Shown here: positions 16,799 through 25,515 of the stretch, in pieces
Layout: every line of letters starts with the position of its first letter
Position numbering within the stretch: the stretch's first letter is position 1
Origin: Yanshouia hominis
GTDB taxonomy: Bacteria > Bacillota > Clostridia > Oscillospirales > Ruminococcaceae
Length of the DNA stretch: 47,628 nt
Assembly: GCA_014385025.1 (NCBI GenBank)
Contig: JACRTB010000022.1
Coordinates: forward strand, 1-47,628
Reading direction: 5' to 3'
Translations under genes and position numbers: made by a program
The notes under the pieces: generated by a model
Told to the model about the DNA's origin: nothing
The model's input: the letters and a program-made list of their open reading frames with translations, nothing else
The model's database searches: none

Positions 16799-19459
16799 AT
16801 GAAACGTCGGAAACTGCTCTGGTATCTGGCAGCGGCGGCGCTGCCGCTGCTTTTCCTCGTCCCGGTTTTTTGGTGGACGGGGCTTTATCCGCTTGGCCGC
16901 AACACCCTTGTCTGGTGCGACATGCGTCAGCAGGTTATGCCGCTTTTGATGCAGCTTAAAGATCTTCTTGCCGGAGAGGTCAGCCCCTTTTACAGCCTGC
17001 GGGCTGCCGGGGGCATGAATCTTTGGGGCGTGCTCTTCTTTTTTGTCTCAAGCCCATTGTCGATTCTGGTGCTCTTTTGGGAGAAGGCTGATTTTTTCCT
17101 TCTCGCGAATCTGATGACGCTGCTGAAAATTTCCCTGTGCTCACTGGGCTGCTTCTGGTTCCTGCGCGAACGGCACCCGGCGCTGGAACCGCAGTGGAGT
17201 ATGCTTCTTTCGGCGGGCTATGCCTTGTCGGGCTATACGATGCTTTTTTATCAGAACAGCGTTTGGCTCGATGTGATGGCGGTTATGCCGCCGCTCTACC
17301 GTTCCGCCTGTGCAATGACGCGGCGCGGCGGGGGATGGGGCTATCTTTTCTGGCTGACCGTTTTGCTGATGCTGCAGTATTATCTCGGCTATGCCGTACT
17401 GCTCTTCCTGATTCTGTGGGCCGCTGCCGCGGCGCTGCTTGAGGTGCCGTACGGCGAGCGGGGAAGATTTGCCCTGCGGGTCGGGTGCTTCACGGCGGGA
17501 GCGCTTGCGCTTTCCGCTCCGGTCTGGCTTCCCTCGCTGTTTGAGGTGATGGCCTCGGCGCGAACCGTCAACGTGGTGGCCTCGATTGCGGGCGGACGCT
17601 GGTTTACCCGGCTTTATACCACTCTTTCCTTCCTGCTGTGTTCGGCCGCGCTGCTGCCGGCGGCGTTCCTCTCCCTTCGGAGGCGCAGCATCGAGAAAAG
17701 CTGGGTGCGGGCGGAGTGGCTGCTCTTCCTCTGGCTGCTGCTGCCGCTTGTTTTTGATCCGATCAACAAGGTGTGGCATACCGGGAGCTACCAGGCGTTT
17801 CCGGTGCGGTACGGCTTCTTGACCGCGCTGCTGCTTGTTTCGCTCGCGGCGGCGGGTCTCACCGAAATCGGAGAGGGACACACAAGGCGCGGCGGATTCA
17901 CGGCGGCGTGCGCGGTTCTGTCCGCTGCCGCACTTCTGGTTTTGCTGATTCTGCGGGGACATTTTGTCGAGCTTTTTTCCTATGTCAAAAGTCTTTGGGT
18001 CAATCAAACGGCTTTCCTTTGGCTGGCCGCGGGAGCGGCCGGGCTTTTCTTCGCCGCTGTGCTGATTTTGCTGCTGCATTTCGGAGGGGGGCTTTCACGC
18101 CGTGTGCTTTGCGGAGGATTTGCCGTTCTTTTATTGCTGCAAAGCACGCTTTTTTCGGCGGCCTTTATTGGAGCGGCAGCGCGGGACGGCTCGTTTCTCG
18201 AACCGATCGCGGCGTTGGAGGGCCGCATCGATGACGAAGAATTTTACCGCGTCAAAACCGACCGCAAGCTGTTCGATGTCAACCTGATCGGGGGGATTGG
18301 CTATAACAATCTGGGGCATTACACCTCCCTGACCCGTGAGGATACCCTCTATACCCTCAAGCGTCTGGGATACTCCGCTTATTGGATGGAAACGGGAAGC
18401 CACGGCGGAACCCTTGTCACCGACGCGCTGCTGCAAAACCGCTATATCATCCGCAACCGCGCCGATTCCGCACTGACGGCCCGGCAGATCTATTCCAACG
18501 GAAGCTACTGGCTCTACGAATCGGCCTGCCGGATGCCGTTCGGGATTGTAACGGGCGCGGATGCCGAAAGCATTTCCGAATTGCCCGACCTTCCGAGGGC
18601 GATGACCGGCGCACGCGCGGCTGAAACCCTGCTTGGGCTGGAGGAGACGGTGGAGGTTGTCCGGCCGGAACCGGATGTCACCGAGAACCTTTTCTCCGGG
18701 ATTGGGGAAGACGGGAGAATGACCCTTGCCCCCGCTTCCGGCGCAAAGAGCGCCCTGATGGTCTATCACCTTTCGGTGGGGGAGGAGACAACCCTCTACT
18801 TCGACTGCTTCGACCGGACCTCGACCGCTTTGAGCGAACCGGTCAACGGCAGCTTTTCAATCTGGGTCAACGGGGCGCAGAGGGCTGCTTCCTATCCATC
18901 CCAGCGCGAGAACGGCCTGCTCTGCCTCGGAACCTTCTCAGGGGAGGATGTTCGGGTGACGGTGCGGGTCAACAAGTCGGTTACCGCCCGCTCGATGGGG
19001 ATGTTCGGCATTACCAGCTCCTCGGTGGAGAGGCTTCTGGAGGCCCGGACCGGAGAGGTTTCCCTGACCGCGGAGCAGAATCGGATCGAAGGAACGGCAA
19101 GCTCTGGCGCGGCGGGGACGCTGCTCTTCCTGCCCGTTCCCTATGCGGAGGGCTGGCAGGCGCAGGTCAACGGCCGGACGGTCACGCCGCTGCGGGTGCT
19201 CGGCGGCTTTCTGGCGCTGCCGCTGGAAGCGGGACAAAACGCCGTTTCCATGCGCTTCATTCCCGAGGGGATGGCCCTGTCTCTTGCGGTGGCCGCGGCC
19301 GCTCTGCTGCTGCTCGCGCTGGCATTCCTGCTGCGCCGCGCCGGGGTGTCCCCGCCGGTGCCGGCGGGCCGCGCGGCGCTGGTCCTTCTGGTTTTTCTCG
19401 CCTGTCTCACCGCGCAGTTAACAAGCATCCTGCCGCTGGCGCTGCACTGGCTTTTCTAG
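16799..19459 (+). CDS. YfhO-family multi-span membrane protein
   Basis: The 886-residue protein has more than ten hydrophobic helices: about 1-400 nearly continuous, and a last pair near the C-terminus. A large extracytoplasmic domain of roughly 300 residues lies between. The first loop, with WCDMRQQVMPLL and RAAGGMNLWG, is the conserved region of YfhO proteins. These have a GT-C glycosyltransferase-like fold and in Gram-positive bacteria are linked to glycosylation of lipoteichoic acid or other envelope polymers. The start follows a GAGGAC site. It is divergent from recA. Substrate and polymer cannot be deduced. Confidence 0.85.
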   Translation: MKRRKLLWYLAAAALPLLFLVPVFWWTGLYPLGRNTLVWCDMRQQVMPLLMQLKDLLAGEVSPFYSLRAAGGMNLWGVLFFFVSSPLSILVLFWEKADFFLLANLMTLLKISLCSLGCFWFLRERHPALEPQWSMLLSAGYALSGYTMLFYQNSVWLDVMAVMPPLYRSACAMTRRGGGWGYLFWLTVLLMLQYYLGYAVLLFLILWAAAAALLEVPYGERGRFALRVGCFTAGALALSAPVWLPSLFEVMASARTVNVVASIAGGRWFTRLYTTLSFLLCSAALLPAAFLSLRRRSIEKSWVRAEWLLFLWLLLPLVFDPINKVWHTGSYQAFPVRYGFLTALLLVSLAAAGLTEIGEGHTRRGGFTAACAVLSAAALLVLLILRGHFVELFSYVKSLWVNQTAFLWLAAGAAGLFFAAVLILLLHFGGGLSRRVLCGGFAVLLLLQSTLFSAAFIGAAARDGSFLEPIAALEGRIDDEEFYRVKTDRKLFDVNLIGGIGYNNLGHYTSLTREDTLYTLKRLGYSAYWMETGSHGGTLVTDALLQNRYIIRNRADSALTARQIYSNGSYWLYESACRMPFGIVTGADAESISELPDLPRAMTGARAAETLLGLEETVEVVRPEPDVTENLFSGIGEDGRMTLAPASGAKSALMVYHLSVGEETTLYFDCFDRTSTALSEPVNGSFSIWVNGAQRAASYPSQRENGLLCLGTFSGEDVRVTVRVNKSVTARSMGMFGITSSSVERLLEARTGEVSLTAEQNRIEGTASSGAAGTLLFLPVPYAEGWQAQVNGRTVTPLRVLGGFLALPLEAGQNAVSMRFIPEGMALSLAVAAAALLLLALAFLLRRAGVSPPVPAGRAALVLLVFLACLTAQLTSILPLALHWLF

Positions 19460-19536
19460 GATATTTCCGCGTTTTTTCCGCAGACTATCCTTTGCGGGAA
19501 CGATTCCCCGGAATTCTTTGGAAGGGAAGAAATACG

Positions 19537-19695
19537 ATGGATTCTAAGCCCCAGTGGATGAGCGACCCGGAGATGTGCAGCTATTTCAACAGCCTGCCTC
19601 CCTATGTGCAGGAGAACATGATGCAGAGCTCGATGAGCTTTTGCTCCATGCAGGAGCTCCGCGCATGCGCCGAAAAGCTGCAAAGAGCTGAATGA
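19537..19695 (+). CDS. Small protein, 52 residues, unknown function
   Basis: The product begins MDSKPQWMSDPEMCSYFNSL and is rich in Met, Ser and Gln, without a signal peptide or membrane segment. An AAGGGAAGAAA site precedes the ATG at 19537, and a strong terminator lies two bases after the stop codon, which supports it as a real gene. It follows the YfhO gene by 77 bases and may share its transcript. No family recognised. Confidence 0.65.
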   Translation: MDSKPQWMSDPEMCSYFNSLPPYVQENMMQSSMSFCSMQELRACAEKLQRAE

Positions 19696-19696
19696 A

Positions 19697-19738
19697 AAAC
19701 CGCCGCGCCGGAAGAATTTTCTTCCGGCGCGGCGGTTT
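19697..19738 (+). terminator. Long GC-rich terminator hairpin
   Basis: A perfect inverted repeat of 20 bp per arm (19697-19716 and 19719-19738, AAACCGCCGCGCCGG...) with A-run before and T-run after, so it should act on both strands. It would close the small-protein gene and possibly the leftward regulator at 19883. Confidence 0.85.
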
Positions 19739-19882
19739 GCTGGGAGTTCCAATTTTGATACGGCAATTTGTCCGATTTGCCCGGTCAGAAAATGGAAACA
19801 GTTTGTCTATTTATTTTCCGGCAAAGAATGGTATAATAACCGCAGGGCTGTAACCGGAAAATCCATCCCGTTTCGGGTGCGT

Positions 19883-20578
19883 TCAGTGGGGCAGGTGCTC
19901 CTCCGCGTTCTTGACCAGATTGAGCAGAGAGGCGGAAAAAAGCGGATAATCCGCGCCAAGGGACTGCGTGGTCACTGCAAGCGGTTCAATTTCCCCGATT
20001 TCCCCGCCATGCAGGATTCCGGCCTCGCCCGAAACGGCGCATTCAAGATCGGCGGCACAGCCGCGCATCGCCGCGTCGGCGTAGCCCTCGGCCAGCACAT
20101 TGGGCAGACGGAACATCGCGGGAGAATTTTTGGGATTGGTCGCATACAGCATCCGGAAGCAGCGGTAGACCGCCATCATCAGAAAATTGGAAATCTGTGA
20201 AATCAAAAAGCGGTTTTTGGTTCTGGCCGCCAGATCAAAGATGATATAGAGGGAGTTCGAAATCAGCTTTTTATTGAGCATGACCAGCAGTCCGGTGCTG
20301 CCTATGGCGGACTCCTTGCCGACGTCCTCGATGTCGGGAAGATCCTCGGCGGTCAGGACCGTGCCGCTGCGGTCGGGGGAGCGTCCCAGCAGATAATCGC
20401 AGGAGACAGAGTAGTAGTCGGCAATCCGCACGACGAAATCAAGGCCGCATTCGCGGATTCCTTTTTCATAATGGGACAACAGCGCCTGAGAAATACCGAG
20501 GTCGGCGGCCACTTGCTTCTGACTGAGTTTCTGCTCCTTGCGCAGCAGAGAGATCATTCTTGGAAAATGGGTGTTCAT
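19883..20578 (-). CDS. XRE-family regulator with helical effector domain
   Basis: The 231-residue protein has an N-terminal Cro/C1-type helix-turn-helix (about 8-62: LRKEQKLSQKQVAADLGISQ, then ALLSHYEKG). A C-terminal region of about 150 residues, mostly helical with scattered Cys, follows. I do not recognise the effector domain. The ATG at 20578 follows AGGAGG. It is divergently transcribed from the histidine phosphatase gene, with overlapping promoters between them, so it may control itself and that neighbour. Target and signal unknown. Confidence 0.82.
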   Translation of the reverse strand: MNTHFPRMISLLRKEQKLSQKQVAADLGISQALLSHYEKGIRECGLDFVVRIADYYSVSCDYLLGRSPDRSGTVLTAEDLPDIEDVGKESAIGSTGLLVMLNKKLISNSLYIIFDLAARTKNRFLISQISNFLMMAVYRCFRMLYATNPKNSPAMFRLPNVLAEGYADAAMRGCAADLECAVSGEAGILHGGEIGEIEPLAVTTQSLGADYPLFSASLLNLVKNAEEHLPH

Positions 20579-20595
20579 CCGACGGCCTCCTAAAA

Positions 20596-20643
20596 TTTAC
20601 AATGAGTATATATTATTATAATCGATCGGGAGGGCCTTGTAAA
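20596..20643. promoter_or_regulatory. Face-to-face overlapping promoters
   Basis: Leftward: TTTACA (20643-20638) and TATAAT (20620-20615), 17 bases apart, for the XRE gene. Rightward: TTTACA (20596-20601) and TATAAT (20617-20622) with only a 15-base gap, for the phosphatase gene. The two -10 boxes share bases, so polymerases would compete; the rightward spacing is sub-optimal and may need help. Confidence 0.6.
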
Positions 20644-20700
20644 GAAAGAACTCAACAAATGTGAAAAACAGTCGAAACTAACAAAAAACGGAGGAAAAAC

Positions 20701-21366
20701 ATGGTCACCTACAAACTTCACTTTATCCGCCACGGCATGACCGACGGAAATCGAACCGGCCGGTATGTCGGCAGGACCGACGTTCCCCTTTGCCAGGAGG
20801 GGCGGCAGGAGTTGGAGGCCCTCAAGCAGAAGTACCGCTATCCCGAGGTACAGGAGGTTTACTGTTCGCCGCTCACCCGCTGCGTGCAGACCGCCGATAT
20901 CCTTTACCCCGATTCCCCGCGGACGCTTGTCGAGGACCTCGTGGAGCTTTCTCTTGGCGACTTCGAGGGGAAATACATGAAGGACCTCAAGGATAACCCC
21001 GCCTACCGCGCATGGCTGAAGGAATCGTTGAAAAATACGCCGCCCGGGGCATTGGAAACAGGGGAGCAGTTCGCGCAGCGGATCGCCATGGCGCTGCAGC
21101 AGATTTTTGCGAATATGACCCAGAATCACATCACCGAGGCGGCGGTCATTGCGCACGGCGGAGTTTTGATGGGGCTTTTGTCCGCGTTTGCGATGCCGCG
21201 CCGGCCGATGGGGGAATGGGCCATCTCCAATGGATGCGGGTATTCGGTGAGAATGAGCACCCAGCTCTGGATGCGCGACCAGATTATCGAGGTGTTAGGC
21301 CCCCTGCCGGAAGGGCGCCGGTCCGGTCAGGATGACCGCGTGAAGGCATTTCTCGGCGTGCTCTGA
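20701..21366 (+). CDS. Histidine phosphatase family protein
   Basis: The 221-residue protein has the phosphoglycerate-mutase-like fold signature: the phosphohistidine motif RHG (Arg10-His11-Gly12) in FIRHGMTDGN, a second Arg in SPLTRCVQTA, the acid residue in the LGDFEGKY region and the second His in VIAHGGVL (about 150). Members are phosphatases on small phosphoesters, such as alpha-ribazole phosphate or sugar phosphates, or broad-specificity enzymes. The substrate cannot be decided from the motifs, and no cobalamin genes are nearby. The start follows a GGAGG-like site. Confidence 0.88.
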   Translation: MVTYKLHFIRHGMTDGNRTGRYVGRTDVPLCQEGRQELEALKQKYRYPEVQEVYCSPLTRCVQTADILYPDSPRTLVEDLVELSLGDFEGKYMKDLKDNPAYRAWLKESLKNTPPGALETGEQFAQRIAMALQQIFANMTQNHITEAAVIAHGGVLMGLLSAFAMPRRPMGEWAISNGCGYSVRMSTQLWMRDQIIEVLGPLPEGRRSGQDDRVKAFLGVL

Positions 21367-21412
21367 CCCGCTTCCAACGCGGGAGCGCCCCCAAGCGCGG
21401 CTGCTTTCAAAA

Positions 21413-21436
21413 GCGGCGCATAGGAGTCTGCGCCGC
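21413..21436 (+). terminator. Hairpin after the histidine phosphatase gene
   Basis: GCGGCGCA and TGCGCCGC flank an eight-base loop. A T-containing stretch follows about ten bases later. Moderate candidate for an intrinsic terminator. Confidence 0.5.
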
Positions 21437-21516
21437 GCCTCTTCTGTGCTTTTGCGTGTGACAAAACAGTTGATTTCCCTGATTTCCGATGCGATTTCCA
21501 AAAGGAGTGAAAAACG

Positions 21517-22419
21517 ATGCATCTCAGACGACTGGTAAAGGGCAATGCTCTGCGCGCGCTGCGCCGTCACTGGAGCCGCGCCGCCGCGATTTCTCTGATC
21601 CTGATGATCCTGTCCCAGTTTTTCGTCTCTCTGGAATTTCTTCTCTCGGTCATCTTTGACATCCCGGATTTTGCGGATCCGCTGCGCACGCCGCAGGCCT
21701 ATCTGGACGACCTGCCGAACGCGGCGCCCGCGGCGGTGGCCCTGATCGGGGGAACGCTGCTGCTCCGACTGATTTTGGTGGTGCCTTTGAAGCTGGGAAC
21801 CCAGAGGTGGTTTTATCAGGCGGGAGACGGCCGGCCGGAGGAAACCTTTGCCGTCTTTGAATACTTCTCCTCCCTGCGCTTTTTCCTGAGCGCGGTCTGT
21901 CTCAATCTTCAGATGATACTGCGCGGGCTGTTTTGGACGGCGGCATTTCTGGGACCGCCCGGAGCCGTCATTCTCTTTGCGCGGATGGCCTCCGGGCAGG
22001 CGGGCACCGATTTTCAGATCCTGCTGGGGACCGGTCTCGAGGTGGCCGGATTCCTTTTGCTGATGCTGATGTCGGTTTTTCTGGCGATCCGCCTGATGGG
22101 GTATTATCTGGCGCCCTTCGCCTTTGCGGAAAATCCCGGGGCGGGCGCGGGGGCGGCAATCCGCTCTTCGGTGCGGGCAAGCCGGGGCTGCCGCTGGGCG
22201 CTGCTTCTGTTTGAGCTTTCAATGATTGGCTGGCGGTTTCTGGAGCTTTTGGTGATTCCAAAGCTTTTCACCTACCCTTATCGGACCACCGCACAGGGGC
22301 TTTATGCCCATTTCCTCTTTGAGAAGATGCGGCGGGAGGAGGCCGAAAAGCAAAACCGCGCCGTGGAAATGGGAGAGAAGGAAAAGGAGGAGCAGAAAGA
22401 GGAGGAAGGCCATTCATGA
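21517..22419 (+). CDS. DUF975-like integral membrane protein
   Basis: The 300-residue protein opens with a basic amphipathic stretch ([20 protein letters not shown]) resembling DUF975 proteins, followed by five or six hydrophobic helices up to about 265. A charged tail rich in Glu and Lys ([14 protein letters not shown]) follows. Function is unknown for the family. An AAAAGGAG site precedes the ATG. The stop codon overlaps the start of the sigma-54 activator (ATGA at 22416-22419), so they are translationally coupled, which is an unexpected partnership. Confidence 0.6.
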   Translation: MHLRRLVKGNALRALRRHWSRAAAISLILMILSQFFVSLEFLLSVIFDIPDFADPLRTPQAYLDDLPNAAPAAVALIGGTLLLRLILVVPLKLGTQRWFYQAGDGRPEETFAVFEYFSSLRFFLSAVCLNLQMILRGLFWTAAFLGPPGAVILFARMASGQAGTDFQILLGTGLEVAGFLLLMLMSVFLAIRLMGYYLAPFAFAENPGAGAGAAIRSSVRASRGCRWALLLFELSMIGWRFLELLVIPKLFTYPYRTTAQGLYAHFLFEKMRREEAEKQNRAVEMGEKEKEEQKEEEGHS

Positions 22420-24215
22420 ATCTGATCGATCTGAAGCCGTTTCTGGATGATGTAACCGACTCCTTTGCGGCGGTTCTGGATCTGGAATTTACGATCATCA
22501 ATTCCGAACCGATGCAGCGCGTGTCGGGAACAGGCGCCTACCGCGATATGCACCGGAAGCATTGGGAGGGTACCTATTCCGCGCTGGTGAAGAAGACCGG
22601 GAAGCCCATGGTTGTTCTGGAGCCGAGCGAATACCGGCTGGAGCTGGAGCGGTTCAAACAGAATACGGAGTATGCCATCATTCTGTACCCAATCGCCCGC
22701 GGAGACAGGATGGAGGGGGTGATCGTACTGGCGTCCTTCACGCCGGAGCAGAAAAAAACGCTCACCGAGCGGACGCAGAAGCTTTTGAATTATCTGGAAA
22801 AGATCGCCTCCCTGATCCTTGCAAAGCTGGAGCAGGAACGTCTTCTCGAAGAGCTGACCGCGGGCAACGCCCAGCTTTCCGAGGTTTTTGAATCGGTAAA
22901 GGATGGCCTTCTCCTTTGCGGGCTGGGAAAAGGGATCATGCAGATCAATACGCGGGGGAAAAGCCTGCTTCGGATGGATGACGCTTCCCCGCAGGCCGAG
23001 CGTCTGCGGGAAGAGGTGATGGAAGTGGCGCGCGAGGCGCTGGACCGGCACCAGATTCTCGAGCGTCAGGTTGACTGCCGCGCCGACCAGTGGGAGCGGT
23101 CCCTCGTCATCGAGGCGCGGCCCGTCCGCGGAAACGCCGGTTCGGTGATCTGCATCATGCGCCCCTTTCAGGAGCTTCAGAATACGATTACGCAGAATGC
23201 CAACGAAGGAGTCCCCTTCCTGCTCGTAACCCGCAATGCGCGGATGAATCAGCTCAAGGAAAAGGTCAAACAGGTGGCGCAGCATTCCTCCAACGTTCTG
23301 ATCACGGGGGAGAGCGGAACCGGCAAGGAGCTTTTTGCACGTGCAATTCACCGTGCAAGTCCGCGGCGCAGTTCTCCCTTCGTTACGGTAAACTGCGCCG
23401 CAATTCCCGAGACTCTGCTGGAAAGCGAGCTGTTCGGCTATGAGGAGGGCGCCTTTACCGGGGCGAAAAAGGGCGGGAGAATCGGCAAGTTTATGCTTGC
23501 GAATACCGGCACCCTGTTTCTGGATGAAATTGGGGATATGCCGCTCTATCTGCAGGCAAAGCTGCTGCGGGTGCTCAGCGACCGGCAGGTGGACCGGATT
23601 GGAAGCAGCAAGCTGGTTGATGTGGATGTACATATCATTGCCGCCACCAATAAAAATCTTGAGGAAATGATCGGGAAGAAGGAATTCCGCGAGGATTTGT
23701 ACTACCGCCTGAACGTAATCCCTTTTTACATTCCGCCGCTGCGGGAACGGTGCGAGGATATCCTGCCGCTGATTGAACACTTTATCGAGAAATATAACTG
23801 CAAGCTGGGCAAGCAGATCCGGGGGATTTCACCGCAGACTCTGGCGCGGCTGGAGAAGTATGGCTGGCCGGGGAATGTCCGGGAATTGGAGAACTGCATT
23901 GAATATATGGTGAATTTCGAAATGGGGGACCTGCTCTCGGAGAAAAACCTCCCGCAGAGGCTTCGCGGCGAGGGGGAAAACGCACCGGTGGGCGCGGTCC
24001 CGGCGGCATCGGCCATGGCGGCCGCACCGCTCCCCCTATGGGAGGGTCTGCCTCTCAAGGAGCAGCTGCGGCGGTATGAGGCTCGCGTTTTCCGAACTCA
24101 GAACGAACGGTATGGGGGACGGCCGAATCTTCAGCAGATCCGCGCGATCTGTCGTGAGCTTGGAATCAGCCTCTCTTCCTATTACCGAAAGCTCGAGGAG
24201 CTTGGTTTGTCATAA
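22416..24215 (+). CDS. Sigma-54-dependent transcriptional activator
   Basis: The 599-residue protein has three parts. The N-terminal sensory region contains a GAF-like segment (about 1-150) and a PAS-like segment (about 155-265). The central AAA+ domain carries Walker A GESGTGKE (about 298), the sigma-54 contact loop GAFTGA (about 345) and Walker B LFLDEIGD (about 367). A Fis-type helix-turn-helix lies at the C-terminus (about 570-595, with [20 protein letters not shown]). It should activate promoters of the -24/-12 class, and an excellent one lies 137 bases after its stop codon. The inducing signal is not apparent. Confidence 0.93.
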   Translation: MNLIDLKPFLDDVTDSFAAVLDLEFTIINSEPMQRVSGTGAYRDMHRKHWEGTYSALVKKTGKPMVVLEPSEYRLELERFKQNTEYAIILYPIARGDRMEGVIVLASFTPEQKKTLTERTQKLLNYLEKIASLILAKLEQERLLEELTAGNAQLSEVFESVKDGLLLCGLGKGIMQINTRGKSLLRMDDASPQAERLREEVMEVAREALDRHQILERQVDCRADQWERSLVIEARPVRGNAGSVICIMRPFQELQNTITQNANEGVPFLLVTRNARMNQLKEKVKQVAQHSSNVLITGESGTGKELFARAIHRASPRRSSPFVTVNCAAIPETLLESELFGYEEGAFTGAKKGGRIGKFMLANTGTLFLDEIGDMPLYLQAKLLRVLSDRQVDRIGSSKLVDVDVHIIAATNKNLEEMIGKKEFREDLYYRLNVIPFYIPPLRERCEDILPLIEHFIEKYNCKLGKQIRGISPQTLARLEKYGWPGNVRELENCIEYMVNFEMGDLLSEKNLPQRLRGEGENAPVGAVPAASAMAAAPLPLWEGLPLKEQLRRYEARVFRTQNERYGGRPNLQQIRAICRELGISLSSYYRKLEELGLS

Positions 24216-24238
24216 TGGACCACCGGACCGAAAACAGC

Positions 24239-24288
24239 GGAACCTGTTCTCAAAAACGGGAAATTTTTCGTTTTTGAGAACAGGTTCC
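24239..24288. terminator. 20-bp inverted repeat: terminator and possible activator site
   Basis: GGAACCTGTTCTCAAAAACG (24239-24258) is perfectly complementary to 24269-24288, with a ten-base loop, and TTTGCTTTTC follows. It fits an intrinsic terminator for the activator gene. Each arm also contains a dyad, GAAC-N2-GTTC (24240-24249 and 24278-24287). These lie about 95-140 bases upstream of the predicted sigma-54 start, a usual place for activator binding. The second role is inference. Confidence 0.7.
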
Positions 24289-24351
24289 CTTTGCTTTTCT
24301 TGTTTTTAAGAAAATTCCGGCGAAAATGCGGCGAAACAGCCGCTTTTTTTG

Positions 24352-24367
24352 TTGGCACTATTATTGC
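24352..24367 (+). promoter_or_regulatory. Sigma-54 (-24/-12) promoter
   Basis: TTGGCAC-N5-TTGC places GG (24354-24355) and GC (24366-24367) exactly 12 bases apart, matching the TGGCAC-N5-TTGC consensus. Transcription would start near 24379, leaving a leader of about 160 bases before the creatininase-family gene. The activator is encoded immediately upstream. Confidence 0.87.
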
Positions 24368-24541
24368 TCATTATTCCACACAGGCGAGTTGTCCGGCATA
24401 TGCGGACCGCGCTCCGCCGCTCTGAAAGAGGGAGGAGCCGGCGAAGGAAAGTCCGCGCGGGAGGAAGTCAGGCGGCTGTCCGCCCGATCCCCACATCCTG
24501 TTTTGCAGCCGGACGTCCCAAAAATTAAAAAAGGAGTCTGC

Positions 24542-25291
24542 ATGATGAAGAACACCAATTGGCTGAAGGAAATGAGCTGGACCGAATTTGACGAGCGCCG
24601 CAAAAACTGTGATACCGTCATTATCCCGGGCGGAGCAATCGAAGTTTACGGACCTCATATGCCGCTTGGCTCCGATTCGATCGTTTCTGCCGCGATCTGT
24701 GAGCTGGTTGCTCAGAAGGTCAACGCAGTCATCGGGCCCATGATCGAGGTGGGGGAGTCTGCCTCGCTGTATCAATTCCCCGGTACGGTCAAGATCATGC
24801 CCGAAACCTACGCCGCCATTACGCGCGACATCATGAATTCAATGATCAAGTGGGGATTTAAGAACTTTATGTTCATCAACATGCATGCGGGAAATGTCCC
24901 GATCATAGGGCAGATTGCACGTGAATACCAGAGAGAATATGGAATCCACTGCGCGCAGATCGACTGGTGGCGCTTTACCCAGCCGAACACCACTGATATC
25001 TGCAAAAATTCCGGGTGGATGGCACACGGTCATGCCAGCGAATGCGGGACCTCGGTGATGATGTACCTGCATCCCGAGTATGTCGATACCACGAAGATCG
25101 AGCTGGTCAAGGCACAGAATCCCAAGTTCGGAAAGTTCCCGGATGTTGTAACCTATTATGAATTCCGCGACAATACCTATAACGGCATCCTCGGAGACGC
25201 GACGCTGGCGAGTCCCGAAAAAGGAAAGGCCATTGTCGAAAAGTGCGTCAACCGCATTGTGGAATTTATGAAGTTCGAGTTCGGATGCTGA
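24542..25291 (+). CDS. Creatininase-family amidohydrolase-like protein
   Basis: The 249-residue protein fits the creatininase (creatinine amidohydrolase) family by length and by its blocks: IIPGGAIEVYGPHMPLGSD, FINMHAGN and GHASECGTSVMM. Known members open cyclic amides such as creatinine, or act on intermediates of cofactor biosynthesis, using two metal ions. The family motif usually reads E-x-H-G-P-H; here the position after Glu-Val is Tyr, so one expected metal-ligand histidine appears to be missing. Start is the first of two adjacent ATGs, after AAAAAAGGAG. Regulation by the sigma-54 activator next door is strongly suggested. The substrate is open. Confidence 0.82.
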   Translation: MMKNTNWLKEMSWTEFDERRKNCDTVIIPGGAIEVYGPHMPLGSDSIVSAAICELVAQKVNAVIGPMIEVGESASLYQFPGTVKIMPETYAAITRDIMNSMIKWGFKNFMFINMHAGNVPIIGQIAREYQREYGIHCAQIDWWRFTQPNTTDICKNSGWMAHGHASECGTSVMMYLHPEYVDTTKIELVKAQNPKFGKFPDVVTYYEFRDNTYNGILGDATLASPEKGKAIVEKCVNRIVEFMKFEFGC

Positions 25292-25383
25292 GAAGAGGCA
25301 CATCCTCCAACGGCGTGACGGCCTTTTGAGGGAGGAGCGTTTTTCCCGCCGGACAAAAAAGGATGTTCAAGCGCCCCGGTTTG

Positions 25384-25392
25384 TGCTATGAT
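25384..25392 (+). promoter_or_regulatory. Extended -10 promoter before the EamA leader
   Basis: TG-C-TATGAT (25384-25392) is an extended -10 element; the -35 region is weak. Transcription would begin near 25399, just before the folded leader. Confidence 0.5.
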
Positions 25393-25403
25393 AACTTTGT
25401 TTC

Positions 25404-25504
25404 GCCCGAGTGCACCGGAATCCGGAGCCGATGAGGACGAGAAAAGCCTGAATCCTGTCAGGGGTTCAGGCTTTGTCCTGTGTTCGGGCAGGCCTTTTGA
25501 AAGG
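25404..25504 (+). promoter_or_regulatory. Folded leader RNA (candidate riboswitch) upstream of the EamA gene
   Basis: P1 pairs GCCCGAG (25404-25410) with UUCGGGC (25483-25489). P2 is CCGG-AAU-CCGG (25415-25425). P3 pairs AGGAC with GUCCU and, beyond a four-base GAGA bulge, AAAGCCUGAA (25443-25452) with UUCAGGCUUU (25465-25474). Together they form a three-way junction. Next to P1, CCUU (25493-25496) can pair with the AAGG of the ribosome-binding site (25501-25504). CAGGCCUUUU (25489-25498) can alternatively pair with AAAAGCCUG from P3. I could not match it to a known riboswitch class. Confidence 0.5.
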
Positions 25505-25515
25505 AATCAACCGCG

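Noticed and set aside
22302-23780. 492-codon leftward frame
   Set aside because: Antisense to the sigma-54 activator; no start signal, and composition reflects GC-rich shadow coding.
25428-25446. Hammerhead ribozyme core
   Set aside because: CCGATGAGGACGAGAAA resembles CUGAUGAG...GAAA, but the core U is C, stem II is absent and no cleavage-site helix fits. The three-way junction explains the bases better.
25443-25474. Simple intrinsic terminator before the EamA gene
   Set aside because: The stem is strong but the following bases are only TTTGTCC, and the stem is enclosed by P1. A folded leader is the better description.
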